Source: Oleispira sp963851095 (GTDB taxonomy: Bacteria > Pseudomonadota > Gammaproteobacteria > Pseudomonadales > Oceanobacteraceae). Taken from it: a stretch of 64,000 bases of DNA. How positions within the stretch are numbered: the stretch's first letter is position 1; each line of letters starts with the position of its first letter. A program made the position numbers and the translations under genes. Shown piece by piece: positions 45,595 to 54,607 of this stretch. The DNA is taken from positions 124,001-188,000 of the forward strand of contig CAWKOX010000009.1 of NCBI GenBank assembly GCA_963851095.1, read 5' to 3'. The notes beneath the pieces were generated by a model. It did no database searches. It was not told the DNA's origin and saw only the letters and a program-made list of their open reading frames with translations.

Positions 45595-45916
45595 AATAAT
45601 CGTGCCCGAGGGGTCTCGTTATGTCAGTATCGCTTTTGGCCATACACAAATGAATCGTCTTTACCGTCCAGATGGTGATTGGACGAACCCGTAATTTGAG
45701 GCTGCGGATTATGCCAGATTTTTTAACTTAACAAAACCGAGATAGGGTATATGGCGGGTATAACTAAGAATGATAGTCGGCGGTATATGACTGGTTTTGC
45801 GTGTTTCCTGTAGTTTTTTTTCAATACTGGCAAAAATAGTGGATTATTTACCAGTATTGGCTCTAATTGACTAAGAAAGCACGCCTTACTGAGTAGCAAT
45901 AAGGCCATTTAGATGA
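45595..45916. other. 322-base leader region upstream of pckA
   Basis: Non-coding region between the pckA start and the hslO stop. It holds the inverted repeat at 45822-45859 and a small one (CGTCCA/TGGACG, 45665-45685). A 61-codon open frame here has no family resemblance. The pckA promoter is expected here but I could not fix it. Confidence 0.5.
45822..45859. repeat. Hairpin between hslO and pckA
   Basis: CAATACTGG and CCAGTATTG form a 9-base-pair stem, extended inside by AAATA/TATTT around a short loop. On the minus strand it is followed by A residues, not T, so it is not a typical terminator for hslO. It may be a regulatory element upstream of pckA. Confidence 0.5.
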
Positions 45917-46762
45917 TTAATGTAGTTTTTTTTCAGGAAATAAATTAGCAATTTGTTCTTTATTGAACGAGTAATGCTGCAAGCAAAACTGGCAATCGAT
46001 AGAGACTTTGCCTTGTTCGGCGATAACATCCATTAGTTCGTCATAACCAATTTGTGAAATGGCATTTCCTGTTCGCTCTTTTGAGCAAGTACAGGCAAAG
46101 CTTAAAGCCGTTTCGTCGTATAGGCGTACTGGCTCTTCGTGATAAAGGCGATAAAGCAACGATTGGTTGTCTAAGTTGAGTAATTCTTCTGCTTTTAACG
46201 TGCTGGCTAGGTGACTTAGTCGATCCCAGGCATCAGGGTCGTCTTGCTCACTGGCAGGCAGTTGTTGCAGCATAAAGCCGCTTGCAATGGTGCCATCACA
46301 CTCTAACCAGAAACGTGAACCCAGTTGTTCAGACTGTTTGAAATAGTACTCTAAGGCTTCGTTTAATTGGTTGCCTTCTAGTGGTACAACGCCCTGATAA
46401 GGCTTGCCAACCGCAGGCTCAAGAGTGATTACCAGTTGGCCACCAGCGAGCTCTATGTGTTCAATTTCTTTACTTTCGTCATAGCGAGCGATGGCGCGTA
46501 TTTCACCGGTATCGGTAGTTTCAGCTTGAATTAGCGTTACATCCCCAGGTAGGCGAGCTTGTAAGCATAAGCGGCCTTCGTATTTTAACGTCGCGCTCAT
46601 TAATGCGCTGGCGGCCATTAATTTTCCTAACTCGACCTTCACTGCCTGCGGATAATCATGCTTTGATAGCACGGCGTTTAGGCATTTTTGCAGGCCAACA
46701 AGTTCTCCTCGGACGTCGGTTTGGTCAAAGGTAAAGCGTTGCATACTATCAAGGTTGCTCAT
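45917..46762 (-). CDS. hslO: Redox-regulated chaperone Hsp33
   Basis: A 281-residue Hsp33. This chaperone is switched on by oxidation. The zinc-binding cysteines are present as CTC (in SFACTCSKERTGN) and CQFC (in DCQFCLQHYSF), near the C terminus. Amino-terminal parts match the family (FDQTDVRGELVGLQ). It lies seven bases after hslR and is the third gene of yrfG-hslR-hslO. Confidence 0.96.
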   Translation of the reverse strand: MSNLDSMQRFTFDQTDVRGELVGLQKCLNAVLSKHDYPQAVKVELGKLMAASALMSATLKYEGRLCLQARLPGDVTLIQAETTDTGEIRAIARYDESKEIEHIELAGGQLVITLEPAVGKPYQGVVPLEGNQLNEALEYYFKQSEQLGSRFWLECDGTIASGFMLQQLPASEQDDPDAWDRLSHLASTLKAEELLNLDNQSLLYRLYHEEPVRLYDETALSFACTCSKERTGNAISQIGYDELMDVIAEQGKVSIDCQFCLQHYSFNKEQIANLFPEKKLH

Positions 46763-46769
46763 AGGTTAC

Positions 46770-47180
46770 TCATATTTCACTTTGGTGCTTAAATTGGTGG
46801 ATTTGACGACGCTCTTTTTTGTTCGGGCGATGGTCAGGGGCAGCCGTTGCGTCTTTCATGACTCGGCGAAGTTCGGTTGCGTCCATTCGTGCCTTAATAC
46901 TGTCGGCTGTTTCTTCATATAAGGCTTGGGCTTCTGGTGCGCCACGGCGTTGTTCAGAGAGTTCTTTGATGACGATTGTTTTCTCATCAAACCCTTGGCG
47001 AATTGTAAGTTTGGCGTTGATATCAACAGTTTTGCTAACTTTGCATCGCTGTCCATCATAATGCACTTTGCCACCTTCAACAGCCGCTTTGGCAATGGCG
47101 CGAGTTTTATAAAAGCGCGCAGCCCAGAGCCATTTATCAAGGCGTATTTTCTTGTTGTCGCTGGTTTGCTGCTTGCTCAT
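46770..47180 (-). CDS. hslR: Heat shock protein 15 (S4-domain ribosome rescue factor)
   Basis: A 136-residue RNA-binding protein with an S4 domain: IRLDKWLWAARFYKTRAIAKAAVEGGKVHYDG. It ends in a basic tail. Hsp15 binds 50S subunits with stalled nascent chains. It starts two bases after yrfG and ends seven bases before hslO, so these three are one operon. Confidence 0.95.
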   Translation of the reverse strand: MSKQQTSDNKKIRLDKWLWAARFYKTRAIAKAAVEGGKVHYDGQRCKVSKTVDINAKLTIRQGFDEKTIVIKELSEQRRGAPEAQALYEETADSIKARMDATELRRVMKDATAAPDHRPNKKERRQIHQFKHQSEI

Positions 47181-47182
47181 TA

Positions 47183-47905
47183 TTATGCGCCGTCTTTATA
47201 AATAAGTTCATCAAAATGGTGGATGCCTAAGTGTTCGCTGTCTGTATTGGGTGCCTTTTTGCTGTCTGGATGAAAGATGGTCAAAAGGTGTAGGAATCCC
47301 CATTTTCTAGCAGAATTTAATACCGCTTGGCTGTCATCGATGAGTAATGTTGTTTCAAGGTTAAACGGCTCATCTTGTTGTAAATGTTGCCAAAATGCTT
47401 GGCTTTCTTTTGGTTCTTGATAGTCATGTGAACTGATTATTCGATCAACTAGTTGGTCGAGTCCTGTTCTGGACATTTTCAGATTCACGCTATCGCGATG
47501 AGCATTGGTAACGATGACGGCTCTTTTTCCTTGTTGCTTTAGCATTTCAAGGAAGTCTTTAACATGTGGGCGATATTGAATTTTTTCAACGATGTCGTGC
47601 TTTAATTCTGCAACGGGCATGTTTAGGCGCTCGCTCCAATAATCGAGGCAATACCAATTTAGAGTGCCAAAGGTTTCGTCAGATGCCTGTTTTAATACTC
47701 GGTTGGCTTCTTCTCTTTCGATACCAAAAAGCTCGGCATATTTTTCTGGCATAAATTGCAGCCAAAAGTGATTATCAAAGTGCAGGTCGAGTAAGGTGCC
47801 ATCCATATCGAGTAAGACGGTTTCAATTTTAGACCACTGCTCGGCCGTATACGCCTGATTATTATTCGACTGTTCTGCTGTGTTGTGTGTGTAGCTGTCT
47901 GTCAT
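47183..47905 (-). CDS. yrfG: GMP/IMP nucleotidase (HAD family)
   Basis: A 240-residue HAD-type phosphatase with motif I LLDMDGTLLDL, motif II VIVTNAH and motif IV LLIDDSQAVLNSA, all intact. E. coli YrfG dephosphorylates GMP and IMP. The amino-terminal 28 residues (rich in Asn, Thr, Gln) are extra compared with the core. It is divergent from nudE with a 62-base gap, as the neighbourhood in E. coli also links nudE and yrfG. Confidence 0.93.
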   Translation of the reverse strand: MTDSYTHNTAEQSNNNQAYTAEQWSKIETVLLDMDGTLLDLHFDNHFWLQFMPEKYAELFGIEREEANRVLKQASDETFGTLNWYCLDYWSERLNMPVAELKHDIVEKIQYRPHVKDFLEMLKQQGKRAVIVTNAHRDSVNLKMSRTGLDQLVDRIISSHDYQEPKESQAFWQHLQQDEPFNLETTLLIDDSQAVLNSARKWGFLHLLTIFHPDSKKAPNTDSEHLGIHHFDELIYKDGA

Positions 47906-47967
47906 AGTGTAGTCAGGTATACTGCGTGAATTAGGGTGAGTGTTTATAAAAAAAGAGTCTGCATATT

Positions 47968-48519
47968 ATGTCTGAAAAACCAAAAATCTTACACCGGTCA
48001 ATTGTCTCTAAAAGTCGTTTATTTACCGTAGAGTCGGTAGATTTTAGGTTTAGTAATGGTGTTGAACGCACTTATGAACGTTTATTGCCCGGTGGGTCGG
48101 GTGCCGTAATGATGGTGGCTATGCTAGATGATGAGCATGTGGCTCTTATTCGAGAGTTTGGTGGCGGAATAGAAGAATATACTCTGACGCTGCCTAAAGG
48201 TGCTGTCGACTTAGGAGAAACCTTGGAAGAGGCGGCTAATCGTGAGCTGCAAGAAGAGATTGGCTTTGCAGCCAAGAAAATAACATTTCTTAAAAATATG
48301 AGCCTTTCTCCTAGTTATATTAAAGGGGGTATTGATGTCTTTTTGGCGGAGGAATTATATCCATCATCACTTGAAGGTGATGAGCCAGAGCCTTTAGAGC
48401 TGGTTAAGTGGCCATTGGCAAATTTGCATGAGCTAGTGATGCGCGAGGATATGACGGAAGGTCGCGCTATTGCCGGCTTGTACTTGGCACGGGATTATTT
48501 GGCAAGCAGGGCGAAGTAA
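47968..48519 (+). CDS. nudE: ADP compounds hydrolase NudE
   Basis: A 183-residue Nudix hydrolase. The Nudix box GAVDLGETLEEAANRELQEE continues IGFAAKK and is intact. NudE splits ADP-ribose, NADH and AP3A. The pattern KPKILHRSIVSKSRLFTVES at the amino terminus fits NudE. It converges with the hybrid kinase gene; only 29 bases separate their stops and no hairpin is seen there. Confidence 0.93.
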   Translation: MSEKPKILHRSIVSKSRLFTVESVDFRFSNGVERTYERLLPGGSGAVMMVAMLDDEHVALIREFGGGIEEYTLTLPKGAVDLGETLEEAANRELQEEIGFAAKKITFLKNMSLSPSYIKGGIDVFLAEELYPSSLEGDEPEPLELVKWPLANLHELVMREDMTEGRAIAGLYLARDYLASRAK

Positions 48520-48548
48520 TCACGCTCTATTTACTCTGCGTTATTGAG

Positions 48549-51026
48549 TTAATCTGAGCTGGTTAGAATGGTATCCAGTTCTTGGATTAAACGTTCAAGC
48601 TTGATGGGTTTGCTGATAAACCCATTCATACCTGCATTCATGCAGCGCTCTTTATCTTCCATCATTGCATTAGCAGTTAGGGCTAAAATAGGCACTTGGT
48701 TTTTGGGAAAGCTAAGTTCGCGAATTTTCTCGGTTGCCGTGATGCCATCCATAACCGGCATGTTTATGTCCATTAGTACAAGATCGAATGTGCTATCTAT
48801 TGTTTCGTGTAGGGCAAGTTCGCCGTTTGGAACGGTTGTTGTTTCTATTCCTAGTTTGCTTAATATTTTACTGGCAATTTTTGCATTAACTTCATTATCT
48901 TCGGCTAATAGGACGTTAGCTTGATAGTTTCGAATTAAACCGGTGCGCTTGGTATTGGCTTCTATTGCCCCCGGTTTTAGCGGGACATGAAGTGAAAAGG
49001 TACTGCCAGTTCCGAGCTCACTGTCTACTTCAATATTGCCTTGCATAGCATTGGCTAAATATTGGCTAATGGTGAGTCCTAAACCTGTGCCACCATATTT
49101 TCGGCTTGTGCTGCTATCGGCTTGTTGGAATGCAGAAAAAATTTGTTCAATTTTTTTCTCAGCAATTCCAATGCCACTATCTTTTACCTGAATCTTTAAA
49201 TCGTATTGATGGTTGGCTAAACGCACACCTTGAACTCTAAGATCAATGCGGCCTTGGTGAGTAAATTTAAGCGCATTGCTAAATAAATTATTTAAAATTT
49301 GACGAATTCTGTTCGGATCCCCCATCCAAAACTGGGGTAAGCCAGCATCGTAAAAATATAATATTTGTATCCCTTTTACTTTTGCCGCATTAGCAAATAT
49401 CTGATAAATATCATGGCATAACTGATGTAGATCAAAATTGATTTGTTCTAACTCAAAATTCCCTGATTCAATTTTTGAAAGGTCCAGAATGTCGTTGATA
49501 ATGTTTAAAAGTGAGTGTGAGGAGCTGTGAATAATATCGAGATATTGTTTTTTATCTTCTTCACTGCTTTGGTCAAGTATGAGTTCGGTAGCACCCAGAA
49601 TGCCATTCATGGGTGTGCGAATTTCATGGCTCATATTAGCAAGAAATACACTTTTACTTTGGTTGGCACTTTCTGCGCTGCGCAACGCTTCTCTAATTTG
49701 GGTATTGGCAAGCTTTAAGGCTTGGTTGTTAGCTACAGATTCGGTAATGTCGAGACCGGTTAATAATATTTCTTCACTTTGATTTTCTCGATAGTCATTG
49801 TTATTTTCAATTTCATCGCACGGTACAGGAGTGATGCGCCAATCAATCGAGTACTCTTTGCCGCTGGTGGCGACCAAAGGAAATTCTACAGAGATAGTGT
49901 TATCAGTTTCGGGAGTAAGATTGCGTAAGTAATTATTCATTTTGTGGTGCGATCTTTTCGGGCTGAAGTGGCTAATCGATTTGCCTATTATTGATGTTTC
50001 AGTGCAGCCCGCAAGCAGCATAAATTGACGGTTTGCTTCAATAATTTTTCCGTGCCGGTCGGTGATGATTAACAGCGTATGCATGGTATTTAAATAAGCT
50101 TGCATGCGGTTGCGTTCACGGCGCAATTCAATCTCCATAAAGTGGCGTTTACTGATGTCGTCTGCAGAGATGATAATAAAGGCTTGGTTGTTTTCGACGA
50201 TAGGTTTTGCACGGACAGCCCAGCGACTCTCATCGTCTTGGAGGCCAAATGTTTCATCGTTGTTTTGCTCTTGTACTAATGTGCATTCAAAATCAATGAG
50301 GGTATTGCTGGTCAATGTTTGGCTTAGATACTGCTCTACTTTTTCTTGCTCACTTTTTTTAATCAAATGACGAATGTTAATTGTTTGACTGTTCGGAAAT
50401 ATATTTAGGAAATCATTATTGCATTCAATGATCCGGAAGTTGGTATCAAGCTTAAGATAGATACCAGTGGATTGCTGACTTTTCTCAAGTAGCCCTTTTT
50501 TAATTTTAATATGAGCGCGTTGATTTTCTAACCATAAAAACAGAAGTGCGCAGGCGGCGAGAATAATGATTAAAAGAATTAGCATCTGTTTTTGGGTTGC
50601 CGCTAAATAGTTTTTCTTTGCGGCTATTAGTGAGCTAGAAGCGAGTAGTAAAGTGCTGGAATTGACTTGATGCTTATAAAAAACCGTATTGTTAGGGTTT
50701 AGAGGGCTTGGAATAAATCCATTTTCTTGTTGTATGGACTGTAAAATAAGTACTTTGCTTAAGTTGTGGTCTTTGGGCTCAATACTGATGAGGTCATTTT
50801 GATTGCGAGTAATGCGATATAGATTAAAGTTTCTTTCTTTTGCGAGAGTTTGCTGCTGCTCTTGCGTTATTTTGTCGTCACTTTCAGCCAGCAATTGAAC
50901 AACGTTCTGTAAAGCATCGTTGTTTTGTTGATAGTGTTGTTCTAAGCCTATATACCAAACTGCACTTCCGGTAATTAAAAAAGTGCACAGGGTCAAAAAG
51001 ATAACTGCGTATTTTGGCTTGCCCAT
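48549..51026 (-). CDS. Hybrid sensor histidine kinase with two PAS-type domains
   Basis: An 825-residue membrane kinase. Spans at about 7-28 and 147-166 enclose a periplasmic domain. Two PAS-type domains follow (about 185-300 and 310-435), then HisKA with His467 in NMSHEIRTPMNGILGA, HATPase (NALKFTHQGRIDL, DSGIGIAEKKIEQIF, GGTGLGLTIS), and a C-terminal receiver with Asp753 in LVLMDINMPVMDG. There is no C-terminal Hpt domain, so the phosphate would pass to a separate Hpt protein. No cognate regulator is adjacent. It is BarA/TorS-like in shape; the signal is unknown. Confidence 0.92.
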   Translation of the reverse strand: MGKPKYAVIFLTLCTFLITGSAVWYIGLEQHYQQNNDALQNVVQLLAESDDKITQEQQQTLAKERNFNLYRITRNQNDLISIEPKDHNLSKVLILQSIQQENGFIPSPLNPNNTVFYKHQVNSSTLLLASSSLIAAKKNYLAATQKQMLILLIIILAACALLFLWLENQRAHIKIKKGLLEKSQQSTGIYLKLDTNFRIIECNNDFLNIFPNSQTINIRHLIKKSEQEKVEQYLSQTLTSNTLIDFECTLVQEQNNDETFGLQDDESRWAVRAKPIVENNQAFIIISADDISKRHFMEIELRRERNRMQAYLNTMHTLLIITDRHGKIIEANRQFMLLAGCTETSIIGKSISHFSPKRSHHKMNNYLRNLTPETDNTISVEFPLVATSGKEYSIDWRITPVPCDEIENNNDYRENQSEEILLTGLDITESVANNQALKLANTQIREALRSAESANQSKSVFLANMSHEIRTPMNGILGATELILDQSSEEDKKQYLDIIHSSSHSLLNIINDILDLSKIESGNFELEQINFDLHQLCHDIYQIFANAAKVKGIQILYFYDAGLPQFWMGDPNRIRQILNNLFSNALKFTHQGRIDLRVQGVRLANHQYDLKIQVKDSGIGIAEKKIEQIFSAFQQADSSTSRKYGGTGLGLTISQYLANAMQGNIEVDSELGTGSTFSLHVPLKPGAIEANTKRTGLIRNYQANVLLAEDNEVNAKIASKILSKLGIETTTVPNGELALHETIDSTFDLVLMDINMPVMDGITATEKIRELSFPKNQVPILALTANAMMEDKERCMNAGMNGFISKPIKLERLIQELDTILTSSD

Positions 51027-51251
51027 GAACTAACATTCCTTGGATGGGGACGAATTATACTTTTTAAGAGTGTCTTGTTCGATAATACAGCGTTCAGGGC
51101 ATCGGTATAAAGCGATAGGTACAACGCTATAGGTATAAGTTATCGATGTACAAATGTGCGGTCTATACGACGGTAGTACGATTTTATTATAGTACGGTTA
51201 GTGCCACTGCGCAGCCCAAAAGCATTTGTGTGCCTAAACTATCAGGTGTCG

Positions 51252-51938
51252 TTAGAATAACCAAGGTAAAATGATGGCATGCAGTGCGGCAGTGAGGGTC
51301 ATTGCCATGGCTGAATATGCTGCATATTCTTGGCCGAGTTCAAGGGCGCGACTGGTTCCTACTGCGTGAGCGCAAATCCCTAAGCTCATACCGGTAATCT
51401 GTGGGTTATCGAGCTTAAGCCAGTTCAGTAGTGCAGGAATAATGGCGGCGCCGATAATGCCTGTCACCATTACAAAGGCGGCGGCTAAGGCTGGAAGGCC
51501 ATTGGTTTGTTCTGTGATGGCAACCGCAACGGGGGTGGTTACCGATTTGCTGGCCATTGATAGCGTAATACTGTCAATACCGATCCAGTAGTGCGTTAGT
51601 GCAACGGCAATGGTTACCGTGGTTGCGCTTCCCAGTATGATTGCTAGTAATAGGCGCAATAGTTGTTTACGCATGTTATGAAAGTGATAAAACAGAGGGA
51701 TGGCTAAGCCGACGACAACAGGCCCAAGGAAAAAGCTCAGTAGTTGGCCACCTTGGTTGTAAGTGCTGTAGGGCGTGCCGGTTAACCAAAGAATAGAAAT
51801 AACAATAAAAAATCCAGACATGACAGGGGGAAGCCAAGGACTATTATTGGATCGCTGATAAAGTTTTAGGCCTATTAGGTAAGCGCCTAAGGTGACCATG
51901 AGCCAGGTGCTGGGCAGTTCTAAAAGATCGGATAGCAT
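51252..51938 (-). CDS. lrgB: LrgB/CidB-family membrane protein
   Basis: A 228-residue membrane protein with about seven spans. The LrgB signature is clear: ALTHYWIGIDSITLSMASKSVTTPVAVAI and AHAVGTSRALELGQEYAAYS. These proteins act with LrgA/CidA in murein-hydrolase control or in metabolite (pyruvate, glycolate) transport. The ATG overlaps the lrgA stop codon by one base (TAATG). Confidence 0.92.
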   Translation of the reverse strand: MLSDLLELPSTWLMVTLGAYLIGLKLYQRSNNSPWLPPVMSGFFIVISILWLTGTPYSTYNQGGQLLSFFLGPVVVGLAIPLFYHFHNMRKQLLRLLLAIILGSATTVTIAVALTHYWIGIDSITLSMASKSVTTPVAVAITEQTNGLPALAAAFVMVTGIIGAAIIPALLNWLKLDNPQITGMSLGICAHAVGTSRALELGQEYAAYSAMAMTLTAALHAIILPWLF

Positions 51939-52270
51939 TATTTGTTATTCCACCTCAAAACAAGTGCCGTTACAAGAGCGCCAGGAATTAAGCTGATTGT
52001 TAAAATAAGAAGGAGCTTTAGTCCATGCTGTTCGATAATGTCTATCTGAGTTAATAAACCAGCACTGATTGGAATAATAAATAGGGGTAATAAAGGAGAA
52101 AGCGAGTTGGACGCTAATTCAATCGACTTGGGAATTTTGTTTCTTAAAATAATTATGATCAGCAAGAGAACCATGCCGATGATCGAGCTAGGGACGGGGA
52201 TGGCAATCCAAGATTGGATTGCCTCACCGAGAACAAGAAAAACTAAAAGAGCAAATAGTCCTGCTAGCAT
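51938..52270 (-). CDS. lrgA: LrgA/CidA-family holin-like protein
   Basis: A 110-residue, four-span membrane protein of the CidA/LrgA family (AIPVPSSIIGMVLLLIII, LLPLFIIPISAGLLTQ). The ATG at 52270 is chosen: an upstream ATG at 52366 would translate through the tRNA-Leu gene and is certainly wrong. The ribosome site is weak (GGGAA just before the ATG). The start lies only 17 bases after the tRNA 3' end, so the mRNA is likely made by cutting a tRNA-mRNA transcript. Confidence 0.9.
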   Translation of the reverse strand: MLAGLFALLVFLVLGEAIQSWIAIPVPSSIIGMVLLLIIIILRNKIPKSIELASNSLSPLLPLFIIPISAGLLTQIDIIEQHGLKLLLILTISLIPGALVTALVLRWNNK

Positions 52271-52287
52271 ATTCCCATTCTTTATTT

Positions 52288-52372
52288 TGGTACGGAAGGA
52301 GAGACTTGAACTCTCACACCTTACGGCACTAGAACCTAAATCTAGCGTGTCTACCAATTCCACCACTTCCGC
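52288..52372 (-). tRNA. tRNA-Leu (UAG anticodon)
   Basis: An 85-base leucine tRNA read on the minus strand. It starts GCGGAAGTGGTGGAATTGGT, has anticodon stem-loop CTAGATTTAGGTTCTAG with anticodon TAG, a long variable arm typical of class II tRNAs, the T loop GTTCAAGTC, and an encoded CCA end. The acceptor stem GCGGAAG pairs with CTTCCGT apart from one wobble-type pair. Confidence 0.95.
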
Positions 52373-52711
52373 TTAGGCTGCGCATAGTATAGAGACTCCC
52401 TAGGCGTGTCCAGTACTTTATGAAATTAATTTCATTTTATTCGTATTTTTATTTCGATAGCCGGTGAGAATTTAGAATTTAGCAGTGCTTATCGGGTGTA
52501 GAAGGATCTAGTGCTGATCGTTGTCGAGCGCCGCTCTGGCAAGGGTTACGAGCTGATTTTTCTAATGCGATGTCGTTGGGTGAATGTCGGCAGTGTTAAG
52601 AGGTAACGACTCTTCTGTTGTCGTCCAATGCTTGTTGCTATGATGATGACCATCATAGGCTTGGCTTGCAGAGTTAAGGCTCGCTATCATCCAACAAGGA
52701 TTTGAGAATTT
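52373..52711. other. 339-base divergent region, tRNA-Leu / AI-2E gene
   Basis: It carries the tRNA promoter (52386-52412). The rest shows no gene and no clear repeat; the promoter of the AI-2E family gene must lie here too. Confidence 0.5.
52386..52412 (-). promoter_or_regulatory. Candidate promoter of tRNA-Leu - lrgAB
   Basis: Minus strand: TGGACA (five of six -35 matches, 52412-52407) and TATACT (five of six -10 matches, 52391-52386), 15 bases apart; a slightly later -10 (TACTAT) would give 17. A GC-rich discriminator follows, as in stable-RNA promoters. The tRNA begins 13 bases after the -10. Confidence 0.5.
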
Positions 52712-53725
52712 ATGGATACACCTTTAACGAAATACAGTGTGCTGGTGAATGTCGCGGCTTTTATTGTGATTGTTGCCGGATTAAAAGCTGCCACACAATT
52801 GCTTGTTCCCTTTCTATTAGCCGTATTTATTGCCGTTTTGTGTGCGCCTATGATGATGTTTTTGAAAAGAAAGCATGTCCCCTCGATTATTTCCTTGTTA
52901 TTAGTGGCGGTTCTGTTCTTTGTTATTACCCTCACGCTAGGCACAGTATTGGGAACAAGCTTGGCCGCTTTTTATCAAGACTTGCCAGAATATGAGCAAA
53001 AATTACAACAGCAGGGCGCGATCGTCGTTACCGCCTTAAATGGCTTTGGTATAGAGGTTGATGAAGCGACGTTGACCAACTATATCGACCCCGGCGCAGC
53101 GATGAAAATGGTTGCTAAGGTGTTTAGTGGTTTGGGTGGAGTATTAACGAATGCTTTTCTGATCTTATTTACGGTGGTATTTATTTTATTAGAAGCGTCT
53201 GATTTCCCAGAAAAGTTAAAGCGAGCCTTAGGGGATAAGACCAGTGCCCTTGATCAATATAAGAGCTTTAGTGATTCGGTTCAGCGTTATTTATTAATCA
53301 AGACCTTGGTCAGCATTGGCACCGGAGTCGTTGTCGGTACCTCGCTAGCGTGGCTCGGTGTGGATTACGCAATTTTATGGGCGGTGATTGCCTTCTTATT
53401 GAATTTTATTCCCAATATCGGTTCGATTATTGCGGCGGTTCCCCCGATGTTGATTGCCTTGATTCAGTTAGGTCCTATGGGGGCGGTGATGGTGGCAGGT
53501 CTGTATGTTGGGGTTAATGTGTTATTTGGAAATGTGATTGAGCCACGCTTTATGGGGCGCTCTTTAGGGCTGTCGACCTTGGTCGTATTTGTCTCCTTGG
53601 TTTTCTGGGGGTGGATTTTTGGCCCTGTTGGGATGCTACTTTCAATTCCTTTAACCATGGTGGTTAAAATTGCTTTAGAAAGTAGTGAAAAAAATCGCTG
53701 GGTTGCCATATTACTGGGTCATTAG
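52712..53725 (+). CDS. AI-2E (YdiK/PerM) family transporter
   Basis: A 337-residue membrane protein of the AI-2E transporter (PF01594) family with about eight spans. It has the patterns LLVPFLLAVFIAVLCAPMM, NFIPNIGSIIAAVPPMLIAL and EPRFMGRSLGLSTLVVFVSL. The substrate is not known; members export autoinducer-2, ions or other solutes. A hairpin follows. It is not clearly linked to the downstream cpxRA genes (128 bases between). Confidence 0.9.
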   Translation: MDTPLTKYSVLVNVAAFIVIVAGLKAATQLLVPFLLAVFIAVLCAPMMMFLKRKHVPSIISLLLVAVLFFVITLTLGTVLGTSLAAFYQDLPEYEQKLQQQGAIVVTALNGFGIEVDEATLTNYIDPGAAMKMVAKVFSGLGGVLTNAFLILFTVVFILLEASDFPEKLKRALGDKTSALDQYKSFSDSVQRYLLIKTLVSIGTGVVVGTSLAWLGVDYAILWAVIAFLLNFIPNIGSIIAAVPPMLIALIQLGPMGAVMVAGLYVGVNVLFGNVIEPRFMGRSLGLSTLVVFVSLVFWGWIFGPVGMLLSIPLTMVVKIALESSEKNRWVAILLGH

Positions 53726-53752
53726 AACGGCAGCCGTTCATGTTTAGCGTAA

Positions 53753-53780
53753 GGAAGGGTAAAACCCTTCCCCTTATTTA
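53753..53780 (+). terminator. Terminator after AI-2E family gene
   Basis: GGAAGGGT and ACCCTTCC pair perfectly over a three-base loop and are followed by a T-rich stretch (CCTTATTTATTTT). It lies 27 bases after the stop. Confidence 0.7.
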
Positions 53781-53852
53781 TTTTCTCGCATTACACTCTT
53801 TACTAGAAGCATACAGAGGCAAGTGCGGTTTAGAGGCAGGAGTGCTGAAAAA

Positions 53853-54548
53853 GTGAGCGAAATGTATCAAATTTTATTAATCGATGATGATTATGAATTA
53901 GGCGAATTATTGCAGGAATACCTTGCAATGGAAGGCTACCAATTGGCTGTTTGCCATGATGGTGAGTCTGGTTTAGCTGCGGCGCTGACAGGCCAGTATG
54001 ATCTGGTTTTGTTGGATGTCATGTTGCCTAAAATGAATGGTTTTGATGTGCTCAAACAGTTGCGTACCGAGTCCATGCTGCCTGTGATTATGCTGACAGC
54101 GCGTGGCGATAGTGTCGATCGTGTATTGGGTCTTGAGCATGGTGCTGATGATTATATTCCGAAGCCCTATCACCACCATGAGCTAGTGGCTCGTATTAAA
54201 GCCTTGTTTCGCCGCATAGAAGCGGGCCAGCCCAAGGTTGCGAATGCATGGTTGCAAGTTGATGAGCTAAAGCTGCATAAGGCGACTCGCAGTGTAAGGT
54301 TGCATGACGAAGAAGTTGAATTAACTGGCGCTGAATTTGGTGTTTTATTGACCTTGCTAGAAAGCGCGGGTGAAGTCGTCGACAAAGAAGTTCTATCGCA
54401 GAGTGCATTAGGGCGACGTTTGAGCGCTTTTGACCGCAGCATTGATATGCACGTGAGTAACTTGCGTAAGAAGCTGGGCGAACGTAATGACGGCAAAGCG
54501 TATATTAAAACCGTACGCGGCCAAGGTTATATCTTGGTTCAAGATTAG
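53853..54548 (+). CDS. cpxR: CpxR-like OmpR-family response regulator
   Basis: A 231-residue OmpR/PhoB-type regulator: receiver (ILLIDDDYELGELLQEYLAM, Asp in LVLLDVMLPKMNG, KPY) and winged helix (VELTGAEFGVLLTLLES, RSIDMHVSNLRKKLG, IKTVRGQGYIL). The order and wording of the receiver (RVLGLEHGADDYIPKPYHHHELVARI) are closest to CpxR. The GTG at 53853 has AGGAG ten bases before; an ATG at 53862 is an alternative. cpxA follows after 59 bases. Confidence 0.85.
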   Translation: MSEMYQILLIDDDYELGELLQEYLAMEGYQLAVCHDGESGLAAALTGQYDLVLLDVMLPKMNGFDVLKQLRTESMLPVIMLTARGDSVDRVLGLEHGADDYIPKPYHHHELVARIKALFRRIEAGQPKVANAWLQVDELKLHKATRSVRLHDEEVELTGAEFGVLLTLLESAGEVVDKEVLSQSALGRRLSAFDRSIDMHVSNLRKKLGERNDGKAYIKTVRGQGYILVQD

Positions 54549-54607
54549 TGTCGTGAGTTTAATTGACTTTAGATACCTAAAATATTTAGTTTAATTCAGG
54601 CACTGCT

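Noticed and set aside
45723..45908. 61-codon open frame upstream of pckA
   Set aside because: No ribosome site or known motif; it overlaps a hairpin.
51100..51200. Short direct repeats (TAGTACG, ATAGGTA) upstream of the hybrid kinase
   Set aside because: Too short and irregular to distinguish from chance.
52271..52366. In-frame extension of lrgA beginning MVELVDTLDLGSS
   Set aside because: It is a translation of the tRNA-Leu gene, a well-known annotation error.
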